Shown here one piece after another: positions 39,474 to 47,029 of a stretch of DNA of 64,000 nt. Numbering within the stretch: the first letter of the stretch is position 1; the number at the start of each line of letters is the position of its first letter. The DNA lies in assembly GCF_001279525.1 (NCBI RefSeq), contig NZ_LGDY01000107.1, positions 62,001 through 126,000 of the forward strand. The letters are read 5' to 3'. This DNA is from Nocardia sp. NRRL S-836 (lineage in GTDB: Bacteria; Actinomycetota; Actinomycetes; Mycobacteriales; Pseudonocardiaceae). Both the position numbers and the translations under genes were made by a program. The notes beneath the pieces are model-generated. The model searched no databases and was not told the origin of the DNA. It was given only the letters and a program-made list of their open reading frames with translations.

Positions 39474-40249
39474 GCAGCTCCCGGTAGTGCCAGCAGGTCG
39501 ACGTGGTGGACCACCGCTGATGCCTCCCACCTGCGGCGCAGGTACTCGGGCGCCTCGGCGGCGAGTGCGGGTTCCTGCTCGACGGCCGCACCGACCCAGC
39601 CCGTCAGCCACTCCCTCTGCAGGGCGTCGGCGTGCGTGCGCCACGGGCTCGGCGCCGTCCGCACCGTCGCGCCCAGAGCCGTGAACGCCTCCTCGGCGAC
39701 GGCCGGTGCGTCCGGTCCGAGCAGCCGCCGCCCGTCCACGACGCGGCGCTGGTGGGCGTTGAACGCGTCCTGGAAGGCGGCGTCGAGCGGCTCGGCCGGG
39801 TCGAACTCGATCCGGCCGGCCACGGAGAGCGTGAACAGTGCGGGCACATGAGCTTCTACGCAGGCCGCGGCCAGAGCGTTCACCTCGTCGGCGGTGAGCA
39901 GGTCGAGCAACGCGGAACAGGTGACCAGGTCGGCACCGGCGAGATCGGCGGCACGCAGCGCCGTGAGGTCGCCCTCCCGCGTCTCGGCGGTGACGTTCCC
40001 GACGGCGCTCACGCCGGCCCGCGCCAGCCCGAGCAGCCGGGGGTCGCGGTCGTGCAGCACCCAGTGCTGCGCGCCGCCGAGCCGCCCGGCGAGCCACCGT
40101 CCCATCGATCCCGTTCCACAACCCAGGTCACGGATCGTCAGCGGGTTTCGGTTCACCAGAGTTGCGCGGAGCACGTCGACGAGCTCGGTCGAGCGCGCCT
40201 GTGCGTCGGCGTTCTCCCGCAGTGCCAGCCATTCCGGGGCGAAGGTCAT
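39470..40249 (-). CDS. Class I SAM-dependent methyltransferase
   Basis: A 259-residue methyltransferase. Motif I is IRDLGCGTGSMGRW, the acidic residue after strand two is in VLHDRDPRLL, and DLVTCSALLDLLTADEV is motif IV. The C-terminal half (FDPAEPLDAAFQDAFNAHQRRV) is family specific and not known to me. It shares 4-bp ATGA overlaps with the GT4 gene before it and the flippase gene after it. Confidence 0.9.
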   Translation of the reverse strand: MTFAPEWLALRENADAQARSTELVDVLRATLVNRNPLTIRDLGCGTGSMGRWLAGRLGGAQHWVLHDRDPRLLGLARAGVSAVGNVTAETREGDLTALRAADLAGADLVTCSALLDLLTADEVNALAAACVEAHVPALFTLSVAGRIEFDPAEPLDAAFQDAFNAHQRRVVDGRRLLGPDAPAVAEEAFTALGATVRTAPSPWRTHADALQREWLTGWVGAAVEQEPALAAEAPEYLRRRWEASAVVHHVDLLALPGAA

Positions 40250-41217
40250 GCCCGCAGACTAGCCAGCACCCTCCGCAGCTCCCGGCCCGTTTGCTCCCAA
40301 GTGGACAGTTCGGCCCGCCGGCGCAGCGCCCGCGCCGCCAGCTCCGCGCGGAACTCGCGCTCGTCGAACCACCGGGTCAGCGCGGCCGCGAACGCGTCCT
40401 CGTCGCCGGCCGGGAGGAGCAGGCCGCCGTCCCGCAGCGCGTCGGGCACCGCGCTCGCGATCACCGGCAGACCGTGCGCGAGGGCCTCGGTGACGACCAT
40501 GCCGTAGGTCTCGTTCCTGCTCGCCAGCACGAACAGGTCCGCGTTGACGTACGCGCTGGTCAGGGCCCCGCCGGTGAGCGGTCCGGGGAAGGTGACGCGG
40601 TCGTCGCGCGGGATCTCGCGCAGGAACGGCCGGTGCGGGCCGACGCACGTCAGCCGCCAGTCGCGGTCGATCCTGCGCAGCGCCCTGACCAGCACGTCCT
40701 GGCCTTTGCGCGGCGTGACCGACGCGACGCAGAGCAGGTTCGACCGGCCGTCCGTGCCGGTGGCGAGCGGGGCCGGGTCGGTGCCGGGAACGACGACGTG
40801 GACGTGCGCGAGCCCGTGCCTGGCCGCGATGCTCCCGGCCGCCGTCGGGCTGGTCGCGATGACCGCTGTCGCGGCGTGCAGGACCTCGCGTTCTCTGGCG
40901 TTGAGGTCGTGCGCGGTCTCCGGGTCCAGACCGGTCTCATCCGCCAACGGCAGGTGCACGAGCACGACGAGCTTCAACCGTTGTGCGTGCGGCACGACCA
41001 CTTCGGGCACACCGCAGCAAACCAGGCCGTCGAGCAGAACCGTGTCACCGTCCGGAATGCCCGCAAGCGCTTGCCGCAACGCGGTGGTGTCACACGGACG
41101 CGGCCAGTCACCGGCGACGGCGACCTGTCGCAGGCCGTCGCCGACCTTGAGGTCGTAGACGTTGCCGCCGCTGGGACTGGCCGGATCGGCGACGTCAGCC
41201 GGCAGTACGAAGTGCAC
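40246..41217 (-). CDS. GT4 family glycosyltransferase
   Basis: A 323-residue GT-B enzyme. Start GTG 41217 ([12 protein letters not shown]) lies 23 bp inside the end of the pterin-synthase-like gene. [22 protein letters not shown] is the nucleotide-sugar domain entry, [28 protein letters not shown] holds the GT4 E-x7-E motif. The N-terminal acceptor domain is short, and [15 protein letters not shown] corresponds to the usual glycine-rich loop. Sugar and acceptor are unknown. Part of the four-gene operon with methyltransferase and flippase. Confidence 0.9.
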   Translation of the reverse strand: MHFVLPADVADPASPSGGNVYDLKVGDGLRQVAVAGDWPRPCDTTALRQALAGIPDGDTVLLDGLVCCGVPEVVVPHAQRLKLVVLVHLPLADETGLDPETAHDLNAREREVLHAATAVIATSPTAAGSIAARHGLAHVHVVVPGTDPAPLATGTDGRSNLLCVASVTPRKGQDVLVRALRRIDRDWRLTCVGPHRPFLREIPRDDRVTFPGPLTGGALTSAYVNADLFVLASRNETYGMVVTEALAHGLPVIASAVPDALRDGGLLLPAGDEDAFAAALTRWFDEREFRAELAARALRRRAELSTWEQTGRELRRVLASLRA

Positions 41218-41605
41218 GTTCGTAGCTGGCCCACGCCACGTGCGACTCGTGGAGTGTGACGGTGATCCCATCGATCCCGTGAGCGCCCTCACCCAGCGAC
41301 CCCGCCGCGATGGCGTCGGCGAGCTGGTCCGCGATGTGCTTGGCGAGCCACTCCGTGGACGTGTTGATGCCCGCGAACTGCGGTTCTTCGTCCAGGTTGC
41401 GGTAGTTGAACGCGGCCAGGACCTTGCCCAGCTCCTGGGTCGCCAGTCCGATGTCGACGACGATGTTGTCCTGGTCCAGCTCGGCACGTTTGAACGTTGC
41501 GTCCACCAGGAACGTTGCTCCGTGCAGACGTTGTGCCGGACCGAAGACCTCGCCGCGGAAACTGTGGGCGATCATCACGTGATCGCGGACGGTGATGCTG
41601 AACAG
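41195..41605 (-). CDS. Divergent 6-pyruvoyl-tetrahydropterin synthase/QueD-fold protein, probable CTG start
   Basis: A 136-residue tunnelling-fold protein if begun at CTG 41605, which follows GGAGGTCACC at ideal distance and adds LFSITVRDH, the first strand of the fold; the first standard start (GTG 41578) would remove that strand and has no binding site. [20 protein letters not shown] aligns with the AAHRL...CGRLHGH block of QueD, but the catalytic Cys is Ala24 and the second His of H-x-H is Ala30, while His14 and His28 remain. [17 protein letters not shown] and [13 protein letters not shown] are conserved, including the substrate Glu. Zinc binding and the usual reaction are therefore doubtful. 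First gene of the minus-strand operon. Confidence 0.85.
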   Translation of the reverse strand: MFSITVRDHVMIAHSFRGEVFGPAQRLHGATFLVDATFKRAELDQDNIVVDIGLATQELGKVLAAFNYRNLDEEPQFAGINTSTEWLAKHIADQLADAIAAGSLGEGAHGIDGITVTLHESHVAWASYERALRTAG

Positions 41606-41647
41606 GGTGACCTCCGCTGTGCGGCCGGGTTACGGTGCGACGTCACT

Positions 41648-41669
41648 CCGAGCGTAGTTGAACGCTCGG
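41648..41669. promoter_or_regulatory. Inverted repeat in the divergent promoter region of the pterin/pyrimidine cluster
   Basis: CCGAGCG and CGCTCGG are perfect 7-bp arms eight bases apart, midway in the 92-bp spacer between the CTG start of the pterin-synthase-like gene and the ATG of the GTP cyclohydrolase gene. A regulator bound here could control both directions. No regulator gene of the cluster is evident. Confidence 0.5.
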
Positions 41670-41697
41670 CAGGCGCCTGGTGACGAGGGGACCCGAG

Positions 41698-42330
41698 ATG
41701 TTCGAACAGGCCTTCAACGACGAAGACGTGGCGGAGTCCGACCTGGTGACCCGCCGTGGCACCTTCCGCGCGATCGCCTTCCGCGCGGACGGCCACGAAC
41801 ACATGGCACTCGTCTACGGCAAGACGAAGCTGCGCGAGAACGTCCTCGTCCGCATCCACTCCGAGTGCATGACCGGCGACATCTTCGGCGCCATGCGCTG
41901 CGAGTGCGGCGAACAGCTCGACGCGGCCCTCGACACCATCGTCCGCGAGGGCAGCGGCGTGCTCATCTACCTGCGCGGCCACGAAGGCCGCGGAATCGGT
42001 TTGGTGGCAAAGGTGCGCACCCACGTCCTGCAGGACGCCGGCATGGACACGCTGGACTCGGCCACCTCTCTCGGCCTGCCCGTGGACGTCCGCGACTACT
42101 CCCCCGCCGCGCGCGTGCTGCGGCACCTGCGCGTGCAGTCGGTCCGCCTGATGTCCAACAACCCGGACAAGATCGCGGCGCTGGAGGACAACGGCATCAC
42201 GGTCAGCGCCCGCGTGCCGCTGCTCATGCCGCCCAACCCGCACAACATCGCGTACCTGACGGCGAAGCGCGACCGCCTCGGCCACGACCTGCCGCAGGTC
42301 GCCTCGTTCACGCTCCCGCACGCGCGCTGA
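41698..42330 (+). CDS. GTP cyclohydrolase II paralogue with His at the product-switch position
   Basis: A 210-residue GTP cyclohydrolase II domain without the RibB half. ATG 41698 follows GAGGGG at 7 bases; GTG 41680 is less likely. The zinc ligands are Cys57, Cys68 and Cys70 (HSECMTGDIFGAMRCECG), the GTP phosphate loop is LRGHEGRGIGL, and RDYSPAARVL and SNNPDKIAALE are the remaining signatures. In LVAKVRTHVLQDAG residue 109 is His; E. coli RibA has Tyr105 (KIRAYALQD) here. A Streptomyces paralogue with Met in this place (SCO6655) releases the formylated pyrimidine FAPy instead of the deformylated product. FAPy production is therefore predicted here. It is not placed with riboflavin genes. 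Confidence 0.9.
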   Translation: MFEQAFNDEDVAESDLVTRRGTFRAIAFRADGHEHMALVYGKTKLRENVLVRIHSECMTGDIFGAMRCECGEQLDAALDTIVREGSGVLIYLRGHEGRGIGLVAKVRTHVLQDAGMDTLDSATSLGLPVDVRDYSPAARVLRHLRVQSVRLMSNNPDKIAALEDNGITVSARVPLLMPPNPHNIAYLTAKRDRLGHDLPQVASFTLPHAR

Positions 42331-42363
42331 CCGCACGGGCTGCCCGCATGCTCGGGCACCGCA

Positions 42364-42390
42364 CGCGGCCTTCCGGGCGAACCGGCCGCG
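42364..42390 (+). terminator. Possible terminator after the GTP cyclohydrolase gene
   Basis: CGCGGCC (42364-42370) pairs with GGCCGCG (42384-42390) around a 13-base loop, 33 bases after the stop. No T run follows. Confidence 0.45.
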
Positions 42391-42440
42391 CACCCGCCTG
42401 ACCATTGCTTTCCCGGCACGCGGCGCTCACACTGGCCGCC

Positions 42441-43622
42441 ATGCTGGCGCTGAGAGCGGCGCGTGCCTTCGACGGCGAGCACCCGCTCGCCGGTCCCGTC
42501 ACGGTCATCACCGAGGGCGGCACCATCAGGGCGGTCGAGCGGGGCCACCCCGACGTCCCGCACGCGCGTGTCCTCGACCTCGGCGACGCGACCGTCCTGC
42601 CCGGACTCGTCGACACCCACGTCCACCTCTGCGCCGACAGCGAGAACGGCGCGCTCGACCGCCTCCCCGGTTTCACCGCCGACCACCTCGACGCGGTGAT
42701 CCGGGACGGCCTCGACCGGCACCTCAGGGCCGGTGTCACCACCGTCAGGGACCTCGGCGACCGCGCGTGGGCCGTGGTCGAGCAGCGCGGCCGGCACCGT
42801 CAGCACGTCCTCGCCTCCGGTCCGCCCATCACCAGCGCGAAAGGACATTGCTGGTCCATGGGCGGCGAAAGCACCGGCGAGGACGCGTTGCGCCGTGCGG
42901 TGCGCGAACGGGCGGAACGGGCGGTCGACGTCGTCAAGATCATGGCCAGCGGCGGGTTCGCCACCCCCGGCACGGTCGTCGACGACTGCCAGTTCACCGA
43001 ACGCGAGCTCCGGGTCGTCGTGGAGGAAGCACACGGGTGCGGGCTTCCGGTGACCGCGCACGCCCACAGCCTCGCCGCCGTGCAGCGGGCCGTGGCCGCC
43101 GGGGTCGACGGCATCGAGCACTGCACGTGTCTGGCCGGCGGGGCGATGGTCGTGCCGGACGAGCTGGTGGACGCGCTGGCCGAGGCGGACATCGCCGTCT
43201 GCCACACCCTAGGCAACACCGTGGAACCGCCACCGCACATCCAGGAGGCGTTCGAGCGGATGGGGATGAGCTTCGCCGCCAAGATCGCCGCGGCGGGGCG
43301 CATGCACGGCCACGGCGTCCGGACGGTGTCCGGCACCGACGGCGGGATCGGGGCGGGCAAGCCGCACGGGATCACGGCGCACGCGCTCGAGCAGCTGGTC
43401 GAGGCGGGCATCCCGAACGCGGCGGTGCTCGCCACCGCCACCGGTCAGGCCGCGCGGGCGTGCGGGCTCGCCGGGGGTGTGCTCAGAGCGGGACGGGATG
43501 CGGACATCATTGCGGTGCAAGGAGATCCGATGCGGGACATCACGGCGATGCACCGCGTGACCACCGTCGTGATCGGCGGTCAGATCGTGACGACGACCTT
43601 GCCGGCCGACCGTCGCGAGTAG
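42441..43622 (+). CDS. Amidohydrolase family protein (imidazolonepropionase/prolidase-like)
   Basis: A 393-residue TIM-barrel metal-dependent hydrolase. ATG 42441 chosen; an upstream TTG lacks support. VLPGLVDTHVHLCAD carries the H-x-H pair, VDVVKIMASGGFATPG the carboxylated Lys, VTAHAHSLAAVQ and GIEHCTCL the two further His ligands, and TVSGTDGGIGAGK the last Asp. The closest known activities are Xaa-Pro or Xaa-Arg dipeptide hydrolysis and related amide or lactam opening. Substrate unknown. Ends with a 43-bp overlap with the convergent MDR gene. Confidence 0.87.
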   Translation: MLALRAARAFDGEHPLAGPVTVITEGGTIRAVERGHPDVPHARVLDLGDATVLPGLVDTHVHLCADSENGALDRLPGFTADHLDAVIRDGLDRHLRAGVTTVRDLGDRAWAVVEQRGRHRQHVLASGPPITSAKGHCWSMGGESTGEDALRRAVRERAERAVDVVKIMASGGFATPGTVVDDCQFTERELRVVVEEAHGCGLPVTAHAHSLAAVQRAVAAGVDGIEHCTCLAGGAMVVPDELVDALAEADIAVCHTLGNTVEPPPHIQEAFERMGMSFAAKIAAAGRMHGHGVRTVSGTDGGIGAGKPHGITAHALEQLVEAGIPNAAVLATATGQAARACGLAGGVLRAGRDADIIAVQGDPMRDITAMHRVTTVVIGGQIVTTTLPADRRE

Positions 43623-44524
43623 ACGTGCTCGACCGCGTCGAGCGCTTCCGGCAGCGGGAAGGTGCGGCCGACGGCGGGCCTGACGTGGCCGTCTTCGACG
43701 AGCACGCGCAGCTCCTCGAAGACGTCGCCGCGTTCCGCGGACGTCAATGCCACGAGCTTCTGCGGCACGAACGGGTTCAGCGCCATGGCCCGCAACGCCC
43801 GGTCGAACCCGCCGAGCAGCGGACCCGACGTCTCCGAACCGACCAGCACCACCGTGCCGTGCCGTCCCGCAGCCGCCCTGAGCCGGGACAACGACCGGTG
43901 GCCGCCGCAGTCCAGCACCAGGTCGTAGGTGCCGGTGAAGTCAGCGACCGTGTAGTCGACCACCTCGTGCGCTCCCAACGACCGCACGAGCTCAACTTTG
44001 CCTGTGCTGCACACGCCCGTGACGTGCGCACCCAGGGATCGTGCGATCTGCACGCCATAGGACCCGACGCCACCACCGGCACCGAGCACCAGAACCCGTT
44101 GCCCTGCCTGGACCGTGCGCAGACCCTGCAACGCGGTCCCGCCCGAGATCGGCATCGCCGCCGCCTCCGCGAACGACAGCCCCGCCGGCTTGCGCGCCAG
44201 CCGCGTGACGGGCGCGACGGTGTACTCGGCGAACGCCCCGTCGCACGTGCCGAACACCTCGTCACCGGCCGCGAACGCGGTCACACCGGGACCGACCGCC
44301 GCCACGACACCGGACACGTCCCTGCCCGGCACCGGCGACCTCGGCCCGCGGAACCCGAACCCGATGACCCGCAACAGGTACGGCCTGCCGGTGAGCAGGT
44401 GCCAGGTGCCCATGTCGACCCCCGCCGCTCGCACCTCCAGCAGCACCTCACCCCGCCCTGGCACCGGCACGTCCAGGTCACCGAGCTCCGCCGACCCGTA
44501 TCTTCGTTGCACGACAGCCTTCAC
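43580..44524 (-). CDS. MDR family quinone oxidoreductase-like protein
   Basis: A 314-residue medium-chain reductase. Start GTG 44524 overlaps the XRE gene stop (GTGA). VKAVVQRRYGSAELGDLDVPVPGRGEVLLEVRAAGVDMG is the typical N-terminus, FGTCDGAFAEYTVAP leads to the substrate cleft, and VLVLGAGGGVGSYGVQIARSLGAHVTGV is the NADPH loop. No zinc-ligand cluster, so it belongs to the quinone reductase branch. Third gene of an operon with a DUF2178 membrane protein and an XRE regulator. Confidence 0.9.
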   Translation of the reverse strand: MKAVVQRRYGSAELGDLDVPVPGRGEVLLEVRAAGVDMGTWHLLTGRPYLLRVIGFGFRGPRSPVPGRDVSGVVAAVGPGVTAFAAGDEVFGTCDGAFAEYTVAPVTRLARKPAGLSFAEAAAMPISGGTALQGLRTVQAGQRVLVLGAGGGVGSYGVQIARSLGAHVTGVCSTGKVELVRSLGAHEVVDYTVADFTGTYDLVLDCGGHRSLSRLRAAAGRHGTVVLVGSETSGPLLGGFDRALRAMALNPFVPQKLVALTSAERGDVFEELRVLVEDGHVRPAVGRTFPLPEALDAVEHVYSRRSAGKVVVTI

Positions 44525-44745
44525 GTCGTCTCCTCCTCCGGGTACTGGAACACCTCTTCGAGCGGAACCTTGAACACACGCGCGATCCGGAACGCCATCT
44601 CCAGCGAGGGCGAGTAACGCCCCTGCTCGATCGCGATCAACGTCTGCCGCGTCACGCCGATGGCCGCGGCGAGGTCGGCCTGCTTCATCTCGCCGTGCGC
44701 GAAACGCAGCGCGCGGATGGAGTTCGTGACCTTCGTCGGCTTCAC
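44521..44745 (-). CDS. Small XRE-type transcriptional regulator
   Basis: A 74-residue Cro/CI-like protein. GTG 44745 overlaps the DUF2178 stop in a GTGA junction. The helix-turn-helix is MKQADLAAAIGVTRQTLIAIEQGRYSPSLEMAFRIARVF and the tail PLEEVFQYPEEETT is typical of the YozG group, which is usually paired with DUF2178-type membrane proteins. It probably binds the palindrome over the operon promoter at 45228-45243. Confidence 0.92.
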   Translation of the reverse strand: MKPTKVTNSIRALRFAHGEMKQADLAAAIGVTRQTLIAIEQGRYSPSLEMAFRIARVFKVPLEEVFQYPEEETT

Positions 44746-45167
44746 CGCAGGCCCCGCCGGTAGGCCGCGATCTTCGCCATCGAGCCGAACACCGCCGACA
44801 GCACGAAGCACAGGTAGAGCACGTTCGCGATCCAGAAGTGCGCCACCTCGGCCATCGCCAGCGCCAGCGCGGCCACACCCCCGATCACGACGAACGACTG
44901 CCCGACGTGATCGCCGAACCGGCCGATCTCCTGATCGCGCTCGTCGGCCTGCGGACCGCCCTCCCGGCGGGACGCGATGCCGAACCAGATCCCCGCCACG
45001 ATCCCCACGACGACCGCGGCACCGATCGTCCACAGCGCAGTGCCGGCGTACGGCACCTCGGCCAGCGCCCGCCCGTCAGCACGCCCCAGCACCAGCACCA
45101 CGTACACCGCGTAGGCGAGCACGGCGACGACCGCCATGGCCCACGCACGCTTCTCCTCGAAGGCCAC
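44742..45167 (-). CDS. DUF2178-type four-helix membrane protein
   Basis: A 141-residue membrane protein from GTG 45167 with AGGAG seven bases upstream. Four helices are visible (AWAMAVVAVLAYAVYVVLVLG, ALWTIGAAVVVGIVAGIWFG, SFVVIGGVAALALAMAEV, FWIANVLYLCFVLSAVFGSM), with a charged loop QADERDQEIGRFGDH in the middle. The D-E-R-D-x-x-I motif and the neighbouring XRE gene match the DUF2178/SdpI-like small membrane proteins. Role unknown; first gene of the operon. Confidence 0.85.
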   Translation of the reverse strand: MAFEEKRAWAMAVVAVLAYAVYVVLVLGRADGRALAEVPYAGTALWTIGAAVVVGIVAGIWFGIASRREGGPQADERDQEIGRFGDHVGQSFVVIGGVAALALAMAEVAHFWIANVLYLCFVLSAVFGSMAKIAAYRRGLR

Positions 45168-45203
45168 GACCCACTCCTGATGTCAAAGAAACCTGACACG
45201 ACC

Positions 45204-45243
45204 AACGTAAAGCGAACCCGACACAGTGTCAAACATCTTTGAC
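45204..45243 (-). promoter_or_regulatory. Promoter and operator of the DUF2178-XRE-MDR operon
   Basis: On the minus strand TTGACA (45232-45227) and TACGTT (45209-45204) are 17 bases apart, a near-consensus principal sigma promoter. GTCAAA-CATC-TTTGAC (45228-45243) is a perfect palindrome covering the -35 box, and GACAC-A-GTGTC overlaps it. A further half-site TGTCAAA lies at 45181-45187 in the leader. Repression by the operon's own XRE protein is the simplest reading. Confidence 0.75.
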
Positions 45244-45335
45244 CTGACGGCCGGTTTGGCCGCAAAACACCCAGATCGGACGGTTTGGCGTCCGGCGGTC
45301 GACGTCACCCGTTCGGAGTGTCTAGGGTGCGCCTC

Positions 45336-46232
45336 ATGCTCAGGCCGATCCTCGTCGCGTGCGCGCTCGCCCTGACGGCGTGCAGCGCCGCCGTGCCGGC
45401 CGACCCACCCCCGTCGTCCACGTCCACGACATCGCCGAGCGCGGCCACGCCACCGCCGAGCGCGGCCCACACCCCCGCCGCGGCCCCGGTCGTGGCCACG
45501 CCCGAGGTGTGCCCGATGCCCGACAGCGGCTTCGACTGCGCGTTCCAGAAGCGCATCCAGGCCGCCCAGCAGTACGCGGAGACCCGCCCCGGCACCGTCG
45601 GCATCGTCCTGCGCGACCGCCAGAACGGCGTGGTCTGGCGCAACAAGCACGCCGCCGACAAGGTGTGGACCGCCTCCACCATCAAGCTCGCGATGATCGT
45701 GAACCTGCTCGACCGCCACCGCACCGGCCAGATCCGCCTGACCAGCGACGACCGCCGCCTGATGACCGCGATGCTGCACAGCTCCGACGACGACGCCGCC
45801 GACACCCTGTGGAAGCGCTACAGCGGCTCAACCTTCAACGCCGCCTTCCCGCAGTACGGCATGACCGGCCTCGTCGCCCAGCGCGGCTACTCCACGTCGT
45901 TCCCGTACTGGGGCTTCGAGAAGTGCACCACCGACGACCTCGACCGGCTGATCAACCACGTCCTCGACAAGGTGCACCCGGAAGACCGCGCGTACATCGT
46001 GGAACAGATGCGCGGCGTCGGCCCCGAACAGCAGTGGGGCGTGTGGGGCCCGGACTCCGGCACGAAGAACGGCTGGTCGCAGGAGGACACCGGCTGGGTG
46101 ATGAACTCCGTCGGCTTCATCGGTCCCGACCAGCGCTACACGCTCGCCATCATGAACAACCTCGCCGGCGAGGGCGGCTACGACGAGGGCCGGGCCACCG
46201 ACACGGAGATCACCCGGATCCTGTTCCGCTAG
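45336..46232 (+). CDS. Lipoprotein with class A beta-lactamase-like serine hydrolase domain
   Basis: A 298-residue exported lipoprotein. Signal and lipobox PILVACALALTACS (lipid Cys about residue 16), then a Ser/Thr/Pro linker of about 40 residues. The hydrolase domain follows: TASTIKLAMIVNLL has the catalytic S-x-x-K, HSSDDDAADTLW replaces the S-D-N motif, and GTKNGWSQED replaces K-T/S-G with K-N-G. The Glu166 region of true beta-lactamases is not evident. It may be a cell-wall serine hydrolase or a penicillin-binding-like protein rather than a resistance enzyme. Confidence 0.85.
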   Translation: MLRPILVACALALTACSAAVPADPPPSSTSTTSPSAATPPPSAAHTPAAAPVVATPEVCPMPDSGFDCAFQKRIQAAQQYAETRPGTVGIVLRDRQNGVVWRNKHAADKVWTASTIKLAMIVNLLDRHRTGQIRLTSDDRRLMTAMLHSSDDDAADTLWKRYSGSTFNAAFPQYGMTGLVAQRGYSTSFPYWGFEKCTTDDLDRLINHVLDKVHPEDRAYIVEQMRGVGPEQQWGVWGPDSGTKNGWSQEDTGWVMNSVGFIGPDQRYTLAIMNNLAGEGGYDEGRATDTEITRILFR

Positions 46233-46384
46233 CCGCCCCGCACGGGCTCGAAGTGGAACGAGCGGTGAAGCGGTCACGCGGCTGGTTCACGGCGAACATC
46301 GCCTCCGCGCACCGCACCTGACCCGCCTCGGCCCTGAAACGCCGTACGCGCGCCCGAAACCCCTGCCGTCAACCGCGCCCACGT

Positions 46385-46582
46385 TCACGCCGCATGCGCG
46401 TGCCCGACACCCGCCGTCACCGCGACCACCGCGTTCATGCCGTGGATGCCGCACCCTCCGTCCCGCTGGAGGTCGATCGCCCGGAACGACGGCGTCCCCG
46501 GCGGACCTGCCGCCGTGGCGCGTGCGAGGTCGCCGGCGGGCCGCTCGAACCTGACCCCGGTCAGCGTGCGAGGTCGGGGACC
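46385..46582 (-). pseudogene. Coding-like tail without a start codon; possible gene remnant
   Basis: In this stretch one minus-strand frame reads LTGVRFERPAGDLARATAAG, then SFRAIDLQRDGGCGIHGMNA, and stops at TGA (46387-46385). Almost every third base is G or C, as in real genes here. No ATG, GTG or TTG opens the frame before an internal ATG 20 codons from the end, and its upstream part runs out of frame through the YjbR gene. It could be the end of a decayed or frameshifted gene. Apart from this the 328 bp between 46233 and 46560 hold nothing I can identify. Confidence 0.3.
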
Positions 46583-46905
46583 TGGGCGACGAGCTCCTCC
46601 GGCGCGGACAGCCGCCAGGCCTCGAAGACCAGCTCGCCGAGCTCGTCGGCCTCGATGCCCTCCAGGTACACCACGACCCAGCCGAAGCCGCCCGCGGTGA
46701 ACTGCTCCTCGAACACGTCCGGGCGTTCGGCCACCAGGGCCCGCTGCTCGGACAGCGTCTGCTTCAGACCCACGGTCCGCGTGCGCGGCCAGTAGTAGCC
46801 GAACACCTTGCCGCGCACGCGGAAGGTCTCGTACTGCTGACCGGAGGAGCGCTGCACCTCGGTGAGCGCCTCCGCGATCTCGATGAACTGGTCCGGTGTA
46901 GCCAC
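46561..46905 (-). CDS. MmcQ/YjbR family protein
   Basis: A 114-residue protein from GTG 46905, after GGGGGC. TFRVRGKVFGYYWPRTRTVGLKQTLSEQRALV and FEEQFTAGGFGWVVVYLEGIEADELGELVFEAWRLSAP match the MmcQ/YjbR (DUF419) double-wing DNA-binding-like fold, including the conserved F-G-W block. Role unknown. Confidence 0.87.
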   Translation of the reverse strand: MATPDQFIEIAEALTEVQRSSGQQYETFRVRGKVFGYYWPRTRTVGLKQTLSEQRALVAERPDVFEEQFTAGGFGWVVVYLEGIEADELGELVFEAWRLSAPEELVAQVPDLAR

Positions 46906-47029
46906 TGCGCCCCCAAAGCCGAAGGACCGCAGTATAAATCCGGCTGTTCCGACCGTCGGCCCCGTGCGGCGAGCGGTCGCCACGACAGGTTTCCAGGGCG
47001 GGCGCACGCGCCCAGCTTCGGCGTGGCCG

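Noticed and set aside
45336..46232. Beta-lactamase-like lipoprotein as a resistance gene
   Set aside because: S-D-N and K-T-G motifs are altered and the general-base Glu is not visible, so hydrolysis of beta-lactams is not supported.
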